Of a stretch of DNA of 42,483 bases, positions 1 to 7,537 are shown in pieces. The notes below the pieces were generated by a model. It was not told where the DNA came from, did no database searches, and was given only the letters and a program-made list of their open reading frames with translations. Positions within the stretch are counted from its first letter, which is position 1; the number at the start of each line of letters is the position of its first letter. Made by a program: the position numbers and the translations under genes. This DNA is from Nanobdellota archaeon (GTDB lineage Archaea; Nanobdellota; Nanobdellia; Pacearchaeales; GW2011-AR1), in contig JAHIVP010000020.1 of assembly GCA_018816335.1 (NCBI GenBank), forward strand, positions 1 through 42,483, read 5' to 3'.

Positions 1-314
1 TAATAACAACAAACACAAAAGAACACATTCACCAAATTCTAGAAGCTGCAAACCTAAAAGGAATCTATGATATAATTTTTGCAACTTCATCTTCAGAAAA
101 ACCAGACAAAGCAGATCTATTCCAAAAATTCTCAAAACAATATGGAAATCCAAAATACTATTTTGCATCTCGAAGTAAAGAAGCATTTGAAGAATGTTTA
201 AAATTAGGTTCAATCTGTGTTTATGTAACTTGGGATGAACTTAACTCAGAAATTGAAAAACTAGCAGATAAAACAATCAACAATGAAAAAGAAATGGAAC
301 AACTACTCATCTAA
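1..314 (+). CDS. C-terminal part of an unrecognised protein (5' end outside window)
   Basis: An open frame runs from the left edge (first full codon at 3) to a TAA at 312-314, giving about 103 residues. The visible part looks like a Rossmann-type tail: a strand (YDIIFATSS), then EKPDKADLFQKF, a strand (YYFAS) and a strand (SICVYV). The KPD-helix-strand order resembles the end of a HAD-type hydrolase, but the usual GD motif is not seen, so this is only a suggestion. Its last 12 bases overlap the tail of the convergent DHH gene. Confidence 0.7.
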   Translation, partial: ITTNTKEHIHQILEAANLKGIYDIIFATSSSEKPDKADLFQKFSKQYGNPKYYFASRSKEAFEECLKLGSICVYVTWDELNSEIEKLADKTINNEKEMEQLLI

Positions 315-1355
315 AATCTTAAATAAATTTTCCTTAAACTTTTCTTTATCCTTCTTATTACAAACCCCACCAGCCGCCACCACATGCCCACCACTACTTC
401 CTTCCACCCCTTCCAAAGCACATTTCAAAAGCTCAACGCAATTACCTTTTTTAGATTGACATCTTGAACTTATAGTAAAAAAATCATTCTCATCTCGTTC
501 TGTTATAAAAACAAAAAACTTATCAGGTTCTTTCTCACTTAAAGCAGAAACAATATTATTTTTAACAGAATATTTAGGTCTAAATTCCCAGAAATATCCT
601 TTTTTAAATTCCTTTCTTTCATCATAGAATTTCTCATTCCATTTTTTTATTTCCTCAACAACAGGTTTGGTCATTTCTTCAAATTCAGAAAGTTCCTTAA
701 GACTAGCATTTTTTAATTTTTCATAAAAACCAAAAATATCCTCATTATTATGATACCTCCAATAAATCATTGCTCTAGAAATCATATCAGCAATCTTCCA
801 AATTTTCATTTCCTTAAAATTATCCTTAATATCCAACCCATACTTTTTTATTATCTTATCACAAAATTCTTTATTTTCATAATAACACCAATCTCCGACA
901 GTTCCAATCAAAGCAATCCAATCAATATCCTCTAAATTCTGTATCTTTGAAAATAAATAATAAGAAGCATAAGAGGAACATTTACTAGATTCTGTTTTCA
1001 GATAAATTAGTTTATCATAGTTCAAATCCTCATCAAATCTATGATGATCTAAAACAAGAACCTCAGCAAACTCTAATAATTTTTTCATCCCATCCATGCT
1101 GTTCTCAATTGCAAGATCAAAAAATAAAACCTTATTGATTTTCTTTTCTTTAAACTCAGGAACAAAAGGCTTAATATATTCCCCTCCAACATGAACAAAC
1201 TTAATAATCTCTACATTACCCAAGACTTTCTCAGCTGGAACAACACTACAAATCCCATCATCATCTATATGGCTAACTATTGCAACCTTATCTTTCTCAT
1301 CAATCTCACTAATAAAATCAAAAAACTGCTTCTCTGTTCCTGCTAAAAATTCCAT
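303..1355 (-). CDS. DHH-family phosphoesterase (RecJ/NrnA-like)
   Basis: A 350-residue protein with the DHH superfamily layout. An N-terminal strand and metal motif (IVSHIDDDGICS, near residue 27) is followed by a second motif (VLDHHRFDED, near 100), a GDW motif (near 153) and a C-terminal DHHA1-type motif (GSSGGHVVAAGG, near 325). Family members are Mn-dependent exonucleases or nanoRNA/cyclic-dinucleotide phosphodiesterases; the exact substrate cannot be read from sequence. The ATG at 1353-1355 is the natural start. The next gene upstream, a NUDIX enzyme, ends 13 bp away, so the two are probably co-transcribed. A second DHH protein lies at 34240-35262; the two share architecture but differ in sequence. 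Confidence 0.88.
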   Translation of the reverse strand: MEFLAGTEKQFFDFISEIDEKDKVAIVSHIDDDGICSVVPAEKVLGNVEIIKFVHVGGEYIKPFVPEFKEKKINKVLFFDLAIENSMDGMKKLLEFAEVLVLDHHRFDEDLNYDKLIYLKTESSKCSSYASYYLFSKIQNLEDIDWIALIGTVGDWCYYENKEFCDKIIKKYGLDIKDNFKEMKIWKIADMISRAMIYWRYHNNEDIFGFYEKLKNASLKELSEFEEMTKPVVEEIKKWNEKFYDERKEFKKGYFWEFRPKYSVKNNIVSALSEKEPDKFFVFITERDENDFFTISSRCQSKKGNCVELLKCALEGVEGSSGGHVVAAGGVCNKKDKEKFKENLFKILDE

Positions 1356-1368
1356 AAATCTAAAGAAA

Positions 1369-1890
1369 TCAATTACTATATAAATTATCCTTCTTACTCC
1401 ACTCCCCCACCCCTCCTCCCTGTTTCAACTTCTTATCTAACATTTCCAACTCCTCATATATTCCTTCTATTAAATCATAATTTCTTGCTTCCTCCAGACT
1501 AACCCACTTATACTCAGTCAAACTCTTATCCAAAACAACCCTCTCTCCACCCTCCCCAGAATCAACATAACAATACAAACTAATAATCAATGTAGGAATA
1601 TTATCATCTCGGATATAAACAAGAGAAGTAACATAATTTATATCTTTAATTTTCAATCCAACTTCTTCCTCAACTTCTTTTTTCAATAAATCTTCCAAAA
1701 CATTATACCAATGTTCAGATGTATCTCTTTTCCTCAAAGCATAATCTAACACCTTCAACTTCCCTCCAGGAACAGTCCACTTTCCAGGAAAAGCCTTTTC
1801 CCAATCAGCTCTCTTAGCAATCAAATACTTTCCTTCAAAATTAATTATGATTCCAGTCACAACAACATAATGCCCTAAATTCTTATCCAT
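1369..1890 (-). CDS. NUDIX hydrolase
   Basis: A 173-residue protein with a NUDIX fold: GKWTVPGGKL near residue 42 begins the NUDIX box and LLKKEVEEEVGL near 74 ends it. About 15 extra residues sit between the two halves, so the box is longer than the usual 23 residues. Members hydrolyse nucleoside diphosphates linked to another group; the substrate here is unknown. I chose the ATG at 1888-1890 over a TTG 15 bp upstream because a TATA box lies about 26 nt before it. The last 20 residues (GGGVGEWSKK) are coded by a G-rich stretch on the sense strand, which may be an addition to the domain. Confidence 0.85.
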   Translation of the reverse strand: MDKNLGHYVVVTGIIINFEGKYLIAKRADWEKAFPGKWTVPGGKLKVLDYALRKRDTSEHWYNVLEDLLKKEVEEEVGLKIKDINYVTSLVYIRDDNIPTLIISLYCYVDSGEGGERVVLDKSLTEYKWVSLEEARNYDLIEGIYEELEMLDKKLKQGGGVGEWSKKDNLYSN

Positions 1891-1911
1891 ATAACTAAAA
1901 AACAATAGAAT

Positions 1912-1919
1912 TATTTAAA
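1912..1919 (-). promoter_or_regulatory. TATA box of the NUDIX gene
   Basis: TTTAAATA on the minus strand is centred about 26 nt before the ATG at 1890. With archaeal spacing, transcription would begin at or next to the start codon, so the message is probably leaderless. The same spacing recurs at many genes in this window. Confidence 0.55.
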
Positions 1920-1943
1920 CATAATTAGGATTCAATATATATT

Positions 1944-2735
1944 TTACTCATCCACATCCCTAGCCATCCAACCCCACCACGGATTTCTAACTCTAACAAT
2001 CTCTCCATCTTCAGAACTAACTTCAGCCCTAACTCTTTCTCTCACAGGAAAAATCCAAAACAATCTAGATTTTTTCTCAGCTTCAATAGCATAATTTCCA
2101 TCTTCATCTAACTCCATATTATTCAAAACATTTCTTACTCTTAACTCTTGTCTAACTTTGTCTCTAACTTGATCAGGAGTAAACATCACCTCTCTTGTCT
2201 GATTTCCTCTAAAAACACCATATAAAGTATTATTATGCCTATACAAAGTAACATTTGTTGAAGCATTTACTCCCATTACTTGAACAATAACATTCCCAGA
2301 GTTCCCAGCATAAATTGTCATCTCTCTTCCTCCAGAAGTTTCACACTTAATTGTTGACCCAGAACAAGTACATCTCTCAGGACACAATGAAGCATTTCTC
2401 GCTTGAATTCTCAACCTATTAGCTTCCTTAACAATATTCCTTGCCATTGTTTGAGTTACCTCTCTTACTCTTCCTCTTGGAGTTGAATTTGTATAAGAAC
2501 CAGTCTCATTAGAAGAAGTGTCAGAAGTTGTATCATTTACAGAAGAAGTTGTTGTATTAGATTGTGTATTATTAATTGTTGTTGTATTAGATTGTGTATT
2601 ATTAATTGTTGTTGTATTAGATTGTGTATTATTAATTGTTGTTGTATTATTATTTCCAGTATTATTTCCTTGAGAAGCAACAGCAATACTAACTAAAAAA
2701 ATACTCAAGAACAAAATCATTATTAGTTTCTTCAT
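1944..2735 (-). CDS. secreted or membrane-anchored protein with Asn/Thr-rich repeats
   Basis: 263 residues. Residues 1-20 form a signal peptide (KKLIMILFLSIFLVSIAVA). Residues 21-90 are a low-complexity stretch rich in Asn, Thr and Ser with many N-x-T/S sites, built in part from three identical 10-residue repeats. Then comes a short Cys-containing segment (CPERCTCSGSTIKC) and an acidic/basic C-terminal part ending WWGWMARDVDE. It is probably an extracellular protein whose Thr/Asn linker could be glycosylated (inference). No family is recognised. The ATG follows AT-rich promoter sequence, and the element-rich spacer 2736-3100 lies upstream. Confidence 0.75.
   Translation of the reverse strand: MKKLIMILFLSIFLVSIAVASQGNNTGNNNTTTINNTQSNTTTINNTQSNTTTINNTQSNTTTSSVNDTTSDTSSNETGSYTNSTPRGRVREVTQTMARNIVKEANRLRIQARNASLCPERCTCSGSTIKCETSGGREMTIYAGNSGNVIVQVMGVNASTNVTLYRHNNTLYGVFRGNQTREVMFTPDQVRDKVRQELRVRNVLNNMELDEDGNYAIEAEKKSRLFWIFPVRERVRAEVSSEDGEIVRVRNPWWGWMARDVDE
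2551..2640 (-). repeat. three perfect 30-bp tandem repeats inside the secreted-protein gene
   Basis: Units at 2551-2580, 2581-2610 and 2611-2640 are identical, and a partial fourth follows. Each codes for the same ten residues (NTTTINNTQS, cyclically). Perfect identity suggests recent slippage or expansion. Because the unit length is a multiple of three, copy number can change without breaking the frame. Confidence 0.95.
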
Positions 2736-2840
2736 GTTATAACTATAAATTAATACTATTTAAAATTATTCAAACCCCAGAATCCACCACCCCTCACCAC
2801 ACTCTCAACATAATCAACCTAAAATTCTGACTAATAATTA

Positions 2841-2893
2841 ATTTTTATTCTATTAAAAGGGAGGGTGGGAGGGTTTTATTATAGAATAAAAAT
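2841..2893 (+). repeat. G-core hairpin element E1
   Basis: The left arm ATTTTTATTCTA (2841-2852) pairs perfectly with TAGAATAAAAAT (2882-2893). Between them are TTAAAA, the core GGGAGGGTGGGAGGG (2859-2873) and TTTTATTA. The right arm carries about two extra bases, giving an asymmetric bulge. The core has four G-runs with one-base loops, a canonical G-quadruplex motif. Confidence 0.85.
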
Positions 2894-3037
2894 AGTTACT
2901 TAATCCCTCTTCCCTCAAACCCCCAGCCACCCCACACCCCCCCTTCCTTACCAAAACCAATCCACTCTCTAACCTCCCTCAAACTCCCCCGCCAACCCAC
3001 CACCCCAAAAATAATGCCCACGCCAATTTAGTTTCCA

Positions 3038-3099
3038 ATTAATTTTTATACTATTAAAAGGAAGGGAGGGTTGGGTTTTATTATAGTATAAAAATTAAT
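3038..3099 (+). repeat. G-core hairpin element E2, next to gatA stop
   Basis: The 16-bp arms ATTAATTTTTATACTA (3038-3053) and TAGTATAAAAATTAAT (3084-3099) are perfectly complementary. The core at 3060-3075 is GGAAGGGAGGGTTGGG. Compared with E1, one arm base pair is swapped from T:A to A:T, with both arms changed. The right arm ends one base before the gatA stop codon. On the gatA transcript the core would be C-rich. Confidence 0.85.
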
Positions 3100-3100
3100 C

Positions 3101-4531
3101 CTAAAATTCAGAAGCAAGAGAAAACATAAAATCCTCATCAAATTTCTTACAAAAAATTTGCATCCCAACAGGAACAGAATCTATATGACCAGCAGGAACA
3201 CTAATCGCACAAATCTCTGCGAGATTTGCAGGGATTGTCAAAGCATCATAAGCATACTCCTCTTCAAAACTTGGCCTTTCTGAAAATTTCCACGGCAAAC
3301 TTGGAGCAGCAGGTAAAATTAAAGCATCAAACTTCTCAAATGCTTTCTCAAACTCTTTCTTAATTATTTCCTTAGCTTTCAATGCTTTTCTATAATATGT
3401 TCCTTCATACTCAGCTTTACTTATCTCTTCTCCTCCTAACATCCTCCTCAAAGCCTCAACACCCGCAGCCTCCTCAAACTTCTTTCCAAACCTTCTTCCA
3501 TCCAACTTCCTAGTCCCAGAAAAAAACTCAACATAAACAATAGGATAATAAGTCTGAACAGCTAAATCAAGATGCTTCAAATCAATCTCTTTAATCTCCC
3601 AATTCTTATCCCTCGCTGTTTCATCTAACTTCTTCTTAATAACATTCATAATCCTCTCATCTGAAATTTTAATCTTAGGAATTCCAATCTTAATTTTATT
3701 TAAATTAAAATGAGAAAATTTATTTCTTAATTTTTTTGGGGGTGAATAGGCGTGGTGGGCAAGGGTGGGTCTTCGCGTAAGCGAACTAGTAGCGGGTGTT
3801 GAAATAAATTTTTGAAAATCCTCACTTATCGGATCTTTTTCATCAGCCCCCTTTATTACATCAAATAATAATTTACAAGACTCAACATCTTTTGCAACAG
3901 GAGCAATCTGATCTAAACTCATAGCTAAATCAATTAATCCATAACGAGAAACAGAACCATAAGTTGGTTTCATTCCAACAACACCACAATGAGAAGCAGG
4001 ATTTCTAATTGAACCTCCTGTATCACTTCCCAAAGCCAAATCACAAAAATCAGCAGCAACACTAGCAGCACTTCCAGATGAAGAACCTCCAGGAACTCTA
4101 TCTAAAGCAGCCGGATTTAAGGTATTTCCAAAAGCAGAATTCTCTCCACTTGAACCAGAAGCAAACTCATCACAATTAGCCATTCCTAAAATAATTCCAT
4201 CTTCTTTCTTAATCTTCTCAATAACAGTTGCATCATACGGGGATTCATAATCTTCAAGTACTTTAGATGCACATGATGCATGAAGCCCTTTAACATTTAT
4301 AGCACTCTTAACAATAATTCCTAATCCAGCAAGTTTCCCTGCTTTTCCAGATTTAATTTTCTTATCAACTTCCCTCGCTTCATTCACAGCATTTGAATTA
4401 ACTTCAAGAACAGCATTTATTTTCTTCCCTTTCTTATTATTCTTATCAATCTCATGAAGAAGTTTTTTAATATTCTTCTCTGCTGTTAATCTTCCTTCTT
4501 TTATTGCTTTTACTTTTTCTAGGGGTTTCAT
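3101..4531 (-). CDS. gatA: Asp/Glu-tRNA amidotransferase subunit A (GatA), with in-frame insert
   Basis: 476 residues of the amidase-signature family. GatA frees ammonia from glutamine and feeds it to GatB, which converts Asp-tRNA(Asn) or Glu-tRNA(Gln) to the amide form. The catalytic triad is visible as Lys75 (GIIVKSA), the cis-Ser at 150 (GGSSSGSAA) and Ser174 (GSDTGGSIRNPA). Residues about 241-276, between DPISEDFQ and NKIKIGIPK, are an unusual Pro/Arg/His/Ser-rich stretch coded by element E3; GatA normally has only a short linker here. The gene is last in an operon led by gatC, and its ATG overlaps the previous stop (ATGA). The C-terminal VPVGMQIFCKKFDED is typical of GatA. Confidence 0.95.
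   Translation of the reverse strand: MKPLEKVKAIKEGRLTAEKNIKKLLHEIDKNNKKGKKINAVLEVNSNAVNEAREVDKKIKSGKAGKLAGLGIIVKSAINVKGLHASCASKVLEDYESPYDATVIEKIKKEDGIILGMANCDEFASGSSGENSAFGNTLNPAALDRVPGGSSSGSAASVAADFCDLALGSDTGGSIRNPASHCGVVGMKPTYGSVSRYGLIDLAMSLDQIAPVAKDVESCKLLFDVIKGADEKDPISEDFQKFISTPATSSLTRRPTLAHHAYSPPKKLRNKFSHFNLNKIKIGIPKIKISDERIMNVIKKKLDETARDKNWEIKEIDLKHLDLAVQTYYPIVYVEFFSGTRKLDGRRFGKKFEEAAGVEALRRMLGGEEISKAEYEGTYYRKALKAKEIIKKEFEKAFEKFDALILPAAPSLPWKFSERPSFEEEYAYDALTIPANLAEICAISVPAGHIDSVPVGMQIFCKKFDEDFMFSLASEF
3715..3812 (+). repeat. G-core element E3 embedded in frame within gatA
   Basis: The arms AAAATTTATTTC (3715-3726) and GAAATAAATTTT (3801-3812) pair over 12 bp. Between them lie a G-rich stretch (3738-3769, including GGGCAAGGGTGGG), a small hairpin TTCGC-GTAA-GCGAA (3772-3785) and GCGGGTG. 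The whole unit is read through in the gatA frame without a stop. It codes for about 33 residues unlike their surroundings, so an element of this family appears to have entered an essential gene and been kept as protein. Confidence 0.75.
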
Positions 4532-4881
4532 TTTTTACTCAACTTTTTAGGTTTAGGCATATAAGTTAACAAAAATAATTTTTTATTAAATTCTAATATT
4601 AATTTATGTTTACAATGAATAGAAACAAACATTTTCTTATCTCCAAAATAAATATCTATACGAGCTTTATCACTTGAAGTCACATCATGCCAATCAGTTT
4701 TAGTCTCATAATTAATTTCTTTCTCTTTATCCTTAACAATATCATACAAATGTAAACGAAGGCCAAAAACCTTCTCGAAAAGCTTTGATAACTCTAGAAC
4801 AATTTTTTGTTTTTTTTCAAAAATATAATAATTAAAATTCCCAGAATTCCCTGTTCCAATAAGTTTAATTTTATTTTTCAT
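4528..4881 (-). CDS. unknown small protein between methyltransferase and gatA
   Basis: 117 residues from the ATG at 4879-4881, which overlaps the upstream stop as ATGA; an upstream in-frame start at 4905 is less likely. The protein is basic and begins MKNKIKLIGTGNSGN. It looks like a small alpha/beta domain with alternating hydrophobic strands (KARIDIYFGDKKMFVSIHCK). No family is recognised. Its own stop overlaps the gatA start as ATGA, so it is translated together with gatA. Confidence 0.7.
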   Translation of the reverse strand: MKNKIKLIGTGNSGNFNYYIFEKKQKIVLELSKLFEKVFGLRLHLYDIVKDKEKEINYETKTDWHDVTSSDKARIDIYFGDKKMFVSIHCKHKLILEFNKKLFLLTYMPKPKKLSKK

Positions 4882-5615
4882 TTTTTTCTCACCTTCCAAA
4901 CACAAAAATTAGGAAAATCCATTGCTTCTCTATAATACCTAGGAAATAATTTTTTTGCTTTTTTTAAAGGTTTACAATCCTCATAATCTAAAATTTCAAA
5001 ACCATTATGAGTTATAATTTTAATAACCGTCCCATAAGTCTTATGAAAATGAACAACTTCCAGTTTCTTTTTTCCATTACTCCAATATCCATAAATTGGT
5101 CTTTCATCAAAATAATCTTCCATCAAGATAAATTTTCTTCTTGCCCATTTCTTTTTTCTTCCTGCAGATCTTATTGGGGTATAATTTGAAAATACAAATA
5201 TTCCGTTTTTCTTAAGAACTCTTTTAACTTCCTTAAAAACTTTATCCCAGTTTTTTAGATGTCCTATAACTAAAGCAGATAAAACAATATCAAATGTTCC
5301 AGACTTAAAAGGTAATTTTTCAACATCTCCCAAGATAAACTCTGCTTTAGGTGCTTCTCCCTTAGCTATTTCCAAAGAATTAATTGAATTATCTAAACCA
5401 ATTACTTTTGCTCCTTTTTTTGATAAAATATTTGCATATCTACCAGGACCACAACCCAAATCTAAAATTTTCTTTCCTTTAACATTTCCCAAAATTTTCA
5501 AGGTAGTTGGCATCTCAAGGAGTTCATTAAAAAAGTAAGGTGTTCCACTTCCTTTTCTCATCTCAAAATAAGCTTCTGCAAATTCATCGTATGCTTTTTT
5601 TATTTTTAGTTTCAT
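4878..5615 (-). CDS. class I SAM-dependent methyltransferase
   Basis: 245 residues. Motif I (ILDLGCGPGRYA, near residue 50) and the acidic residue after the next strand (VIGLDNS) bind S-adenosylmethionine, and GDVEKLPFKSGTFDIV carries the later motifs typical of the Methyltransf_11 group. The substrate is unknown. It overlaps its neighbours by ATGA at both ends (NUDIX upstream, unknown gene downstream), so it belongs to the gatC-gatA operon. Confidence 0.88.
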   Translation of the reverse strand: MKLKIKKAYDEFAEAYFEMRKGSGTPYFFNELLEMPTTLKILGNVKGKKILDLGCGPGRYANILSKKGAKVIGLDNSINSLEIAKGEAPKAEFILGDVEKLPFKSGTFDIVLSALVIGHLKNWDKVFKEVKRVLKKNGIFVFSNYTPIRSAGRKKKWARRKFILMEDYFDERPIYGYWSNGKKKLEVVHFHKTYGTVIKIITHNGFEILDYEDCKPLKKAKKLFPRYYREAMDFPNFCVWKVRKK

Positions 5616-6019
5616 CTCAAATCCTCCTTCTCAATCAAAGCCTTAGTATTAGGAGAAACAAAATGTTTACCTTGCTTAATCTCCTCAATATCTAACCATT
5701 TAATCTCTTGAGTTGGAGCAATCGGTTTAATCTCATCTTTATTTTTTAATTTAGCTAAATAATTAATTAAAACAATTGTCATCTTCTCCTTAGTCTGTGG
5801 ATTTTCCCATAATATATTAGGACTCAAAGGTTTAATCAACTCAACTTCCCCATTAATCTCTTCTTTAACTTTTCTATGACATCCTTCTTCTAATGTCTCT
5901 CCTTCTTTAACAGTCCCTCCAGGAAGTTTATAAAAATCATCTTTATCATCTTTATCAACTAATAATTTCCCATCTTCAATAATCACTGGCCCTGAAGCAA
6001 CAATAAATTTACCTTCCAT
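5612..6019 (-). CDS. NUDIX hydrolase in the gatC-gatA operon
   Basis: 135 residues. A NUDIX box begins YKLPGGTVKEGETLEEGC and continues RKVKEEING, with R-K-V in place of the usual R-E-V and an Asn next to the final Gly. The start is the ATG at 6017-6019, which overlaps the gatC stop as TAATG and has a Shine-Dalgarno sequence (GAGGTG) about nine bases upstream; a TTG nine bases earlier is unlikely. The strong site and overlap suggest coupling to gatC. Substrate unknown. Confidence 0.87.
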   Translation of the reverse strand: MEGKFIVASGPVIIEDGKLLVDKDDKDDFYKLPGGTVKEGETLEEGCHRKVKEEINGEVELIKPLSPNILWENPQTKEKMTIVLINYLAKLKNKDEIKPIAPTQEIKWLDIEEIKQGKHFVSPNTKALIEKEDLR

Positions 6020-6249
6020 TAAACCCAATCACCTCTTTCAGCAACAATACAATCATCATCATGTTTAGGAGCATTCTTCAACATTCTCTTCTTAAAATCA
6101 ATAGAATCAAATTTATCATCCTTAGCATCTCTAACACTCTCCTCTCTTTCAATCTGAACATCAGCTTCATCAATCCCAGCTTTATCTAGAGCTTTCTGAA
6201 ACTTATCCATAACTTGCTTAGCTTCTTTTCTAATCTTCTCTTTATCCAT
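6019..6249 (-). CDS. gatC: GatC-like amidotransferase subunit
   Basis: 76 residues, a typical size for archaeal GatC. The N-terminal half is a charged helix (MDKEKIRKEAKQVMDKFQKA), and the C-terminal part has the GatC-like signature FKKRMLKNAPKHDDDCIVAERGDW, where LKNAP echoes the bacterial GatC LRxNxP-type tail. GatC wraps around GatA and GatB and stabilises the complex. It is the first gene of the operon that ends in gatA, while gatB is 12 kb away at 17939. Identification rests on the tail motif and the operon. Confidence 0.78.
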   Translation of the reverse strand: MDKEKIRKEAKQVMDKFQKALDKAGIDEADVQIEREESVRDAKDDKFDSIDFKKRMLKNAPKHDDDCIVAERGDWV

Positions 6250-6262
6250 TTTAAATTAATTT

Positions 6263-6338
6263 AAAGTTATTAATTAACAATATAACAAACGCCAAAGGCG
6301 TTTCTGGGTGGGTGGGCTGGGGATAATTAATAATCTTT
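6263..6338 (+). repeat. G-core hairpin element E4 with inner hairpin
   Basis: The outer arms TTATTAATTA (6267-6276) and TAATTAATAA (6324-6333) pair, extended by AAAG/CTTT across a one-base bulge. Inside are a perfect hairpin AAACGCC-AAA-GGCGTTT (6287-6303) and the core GGGTGGGTGGGCTGGGG (6306-6322). The inner hairpin and the preceding AATATAACA match element E11, except that one pair is G:C here and A:T there. Confidence 0.85.
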
Positions 6339-6381
6339 CAATTTTACTATAACTATACTCAGAATTAATTGTTTAATAACT

Positions 6382-6636
6382 TTATGTTCCTATCTTTAAA
6401 TCTTGAATTAAAGGGAAAAATTCTCTCATTGAATAATCCTCTGCACCAATTCCAACACACTCTCCATCAACATAAAAAAACTCTAATTCTATAGGCAAAC
6501 TCAAGGATTTATTCATCTTTTTTTCTAATTTTAATATTTCATCATTATACACTCTATGAATTTCCCAATATTTTTTCCAGAATGGAATAAGTTTTGTTTT
6601 TATATTCTCTAATTGTTTTTTAGTCAATTTTTTCAT
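6382..6636 (-). CDS. unknown 84-residue protein
   Basis: A basic helical N-terminal half (KKLTKKQLENIKTKLIPFW) is followed by a strand-rich segment (IELEFFYVDGECVGIGAED). No family is recognised. It stands alone between element E4 downstream and an AT-rich spacer upstream (6637-6759). That spacer contains a likely promoter (TTTAAAT near 6670) and a small palindrome GACCTAAGGTC near 6726. Confidence 0.6.
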   Translation of the reverse strand: MKKLTKKQLENIKTKLIPFWKKYWEIHRVYNDEILKLEKKMNKSLSLPIELEFFYVDGECVGIGAEDYSMREFFPLIQDLKIGT

Positions 6637-6759
6637 ATAATAAATAATTTCAATTAGTATAAGAAGTTTTATTTAAACTATATAGAGACAATACTAAAAA
6701 TCCATTGTATAATCTTACTAATATTGACCTAAGGTCCACCTCTCAAATTAAATAAATAA

Positions 6760-7536
6760 TTATAACTTACCCCAAATATCCAAAAACCTCTCTCGACCCT
6801 TCAAAATATTTTCATAAGGAAACAACTCCAAAATAAAAGGCCCATTATATTTCGCTTTCTTACATTCACTAAAAAATTTCTTAAAATCAATATTCCCTTC
6901 TCCTACACACATATGCTCATCATGCTCACCACCATTATCATGAATATGAACATCCATAATTCTATCATTAAATTTAGCAAAATATTCATCAGGATTATCA
7001 TTAACATTTGCATGCCCAACATCAAAAGTCATCCTTATTCCCTTAACACTATCTGAAACTTTTTTGTAATCTTCAATACTAGCACAAATTCCAGAATCAT
7101 TATTCTCAAAACAAATATTAATATCAAATTTCTTTGCATAATTAACAAGCTCTTTTAAAGTTTCAATTAATGCATTATAATTTTTATCAAGTGCAGGAGG
7201 TGGCATCTCTCTCCAACCAGGATGAACAGTAACTCTATTAGACCCAACTTTTTTTGCTATATCAATTCCTTTCTTAATATTCTCAATAACTGCTTTCTTC
7301 ACTTCAGGGATAATAGTACAAACAGGTAAATACCAAGCAGTATGCACAATTAATTTAACATTATTTTCCTGAGAAAGTTTTTTTATTTCATTCAGAGTCT
7401 TATCACTTAAATTAAAATTCTGTTCCCAATCAAATCCAATCTCAAACCAATCAAATTTATTATCAATAACAAATTTCAAATCATCAAGAACATTTTCAGT
7501 ACTTAACTGCCCCATTACTCCAATTTCTAGTTTCAT
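6760..7536 (-). CDS. sugar phosphate isomerase/epimerase-like TIM barrel
   Basis: 258 residues of the xylose-isomerase-like TIM barrel family (AP endonuclease 2 superfamily). Metal-site motifs are visible: an early VHTAW, HPGW (residue about 105), ENN (near 142), FDVGHAN (near 172), DVHIHDN (near 196) and a closing LELFP. Members isomerise or epimerise sugars, or cut abasic DNA (endonuclease IV). Length and motifs fit the isomerase branch better, but the substrate is unknown. Its start lies one base after the stop of aspS, so the two form an operon. Confidence 0.85.
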   Translation of the reverse strand: MKLEIGVMGQLSTENVLDDLKFVIDNKFDWFEIGFDWEQNFNLSDKTLNEIKKLSQENNVKLIVHTAWYLPVCTIIPEVKKAVIENIKKGIDIAKKVGSNRVTVHPGWREMPPPALDKNYNALIETLKELVNYAKKFDINICFENNDSGICASIEDYKKVSDSVKGIRMTFDVGHANVNDNPDEYFAKFNDRIMDVHIHDNGGEHDEHMCVGEGNIDFKKFFSECKKAKYNGPFILELFPYENILKGRERFLDIWGKL

Positions 7537-7537
7537 T

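Larger units (their letters stand above)
2736..3100. other. 365-bp spacer with two G-core hairpins and C-rich blocks
   Basis: No gene is seen. From left to right it holds a C-rich block (about 2770-2815), element E1 (2841-2893), a second C-rich block (about 2905-3015, G-rich on the minus strand) and element E2 (3038-3099). E1's right arm and E2's left arm are complementary at 11 of 12 positions. The middle C-rich block is therefore also enclosed by a stem and reads as a third copy in the opposite orientation. Confidence 0.75.

Noticed and set aside
750-935. Plus-strand open frame of about 60 codons inside the DHH gene, and similar frames opposite other genes
   Set aside because: They mirror well-supported genes on the other strand, have no ribosome site or promoter, and show no protein-like pattern.
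1391-1425. C-rich stretch at the end of the NUDIX gene as a 14th element on the opposite strand
   Set aside because: No complementary arms flank it, and it is read as coding sequence. It could be a decayed copy but cannot be supported.
2551-2640. Three perfect 30-bp repeats as a CRISPR array
   Set aside because: There are no spacers between the units, they keep a reading frame in a secreted-protein gene, and each codes for the same ten residues.
6637-6759. Spacer with GACCTAAGGTC as an element or riboswitch
   Set aside because: The palindrome is short and there is no G core or extended stem. Only a promoter for the 84-residue protein seems present.
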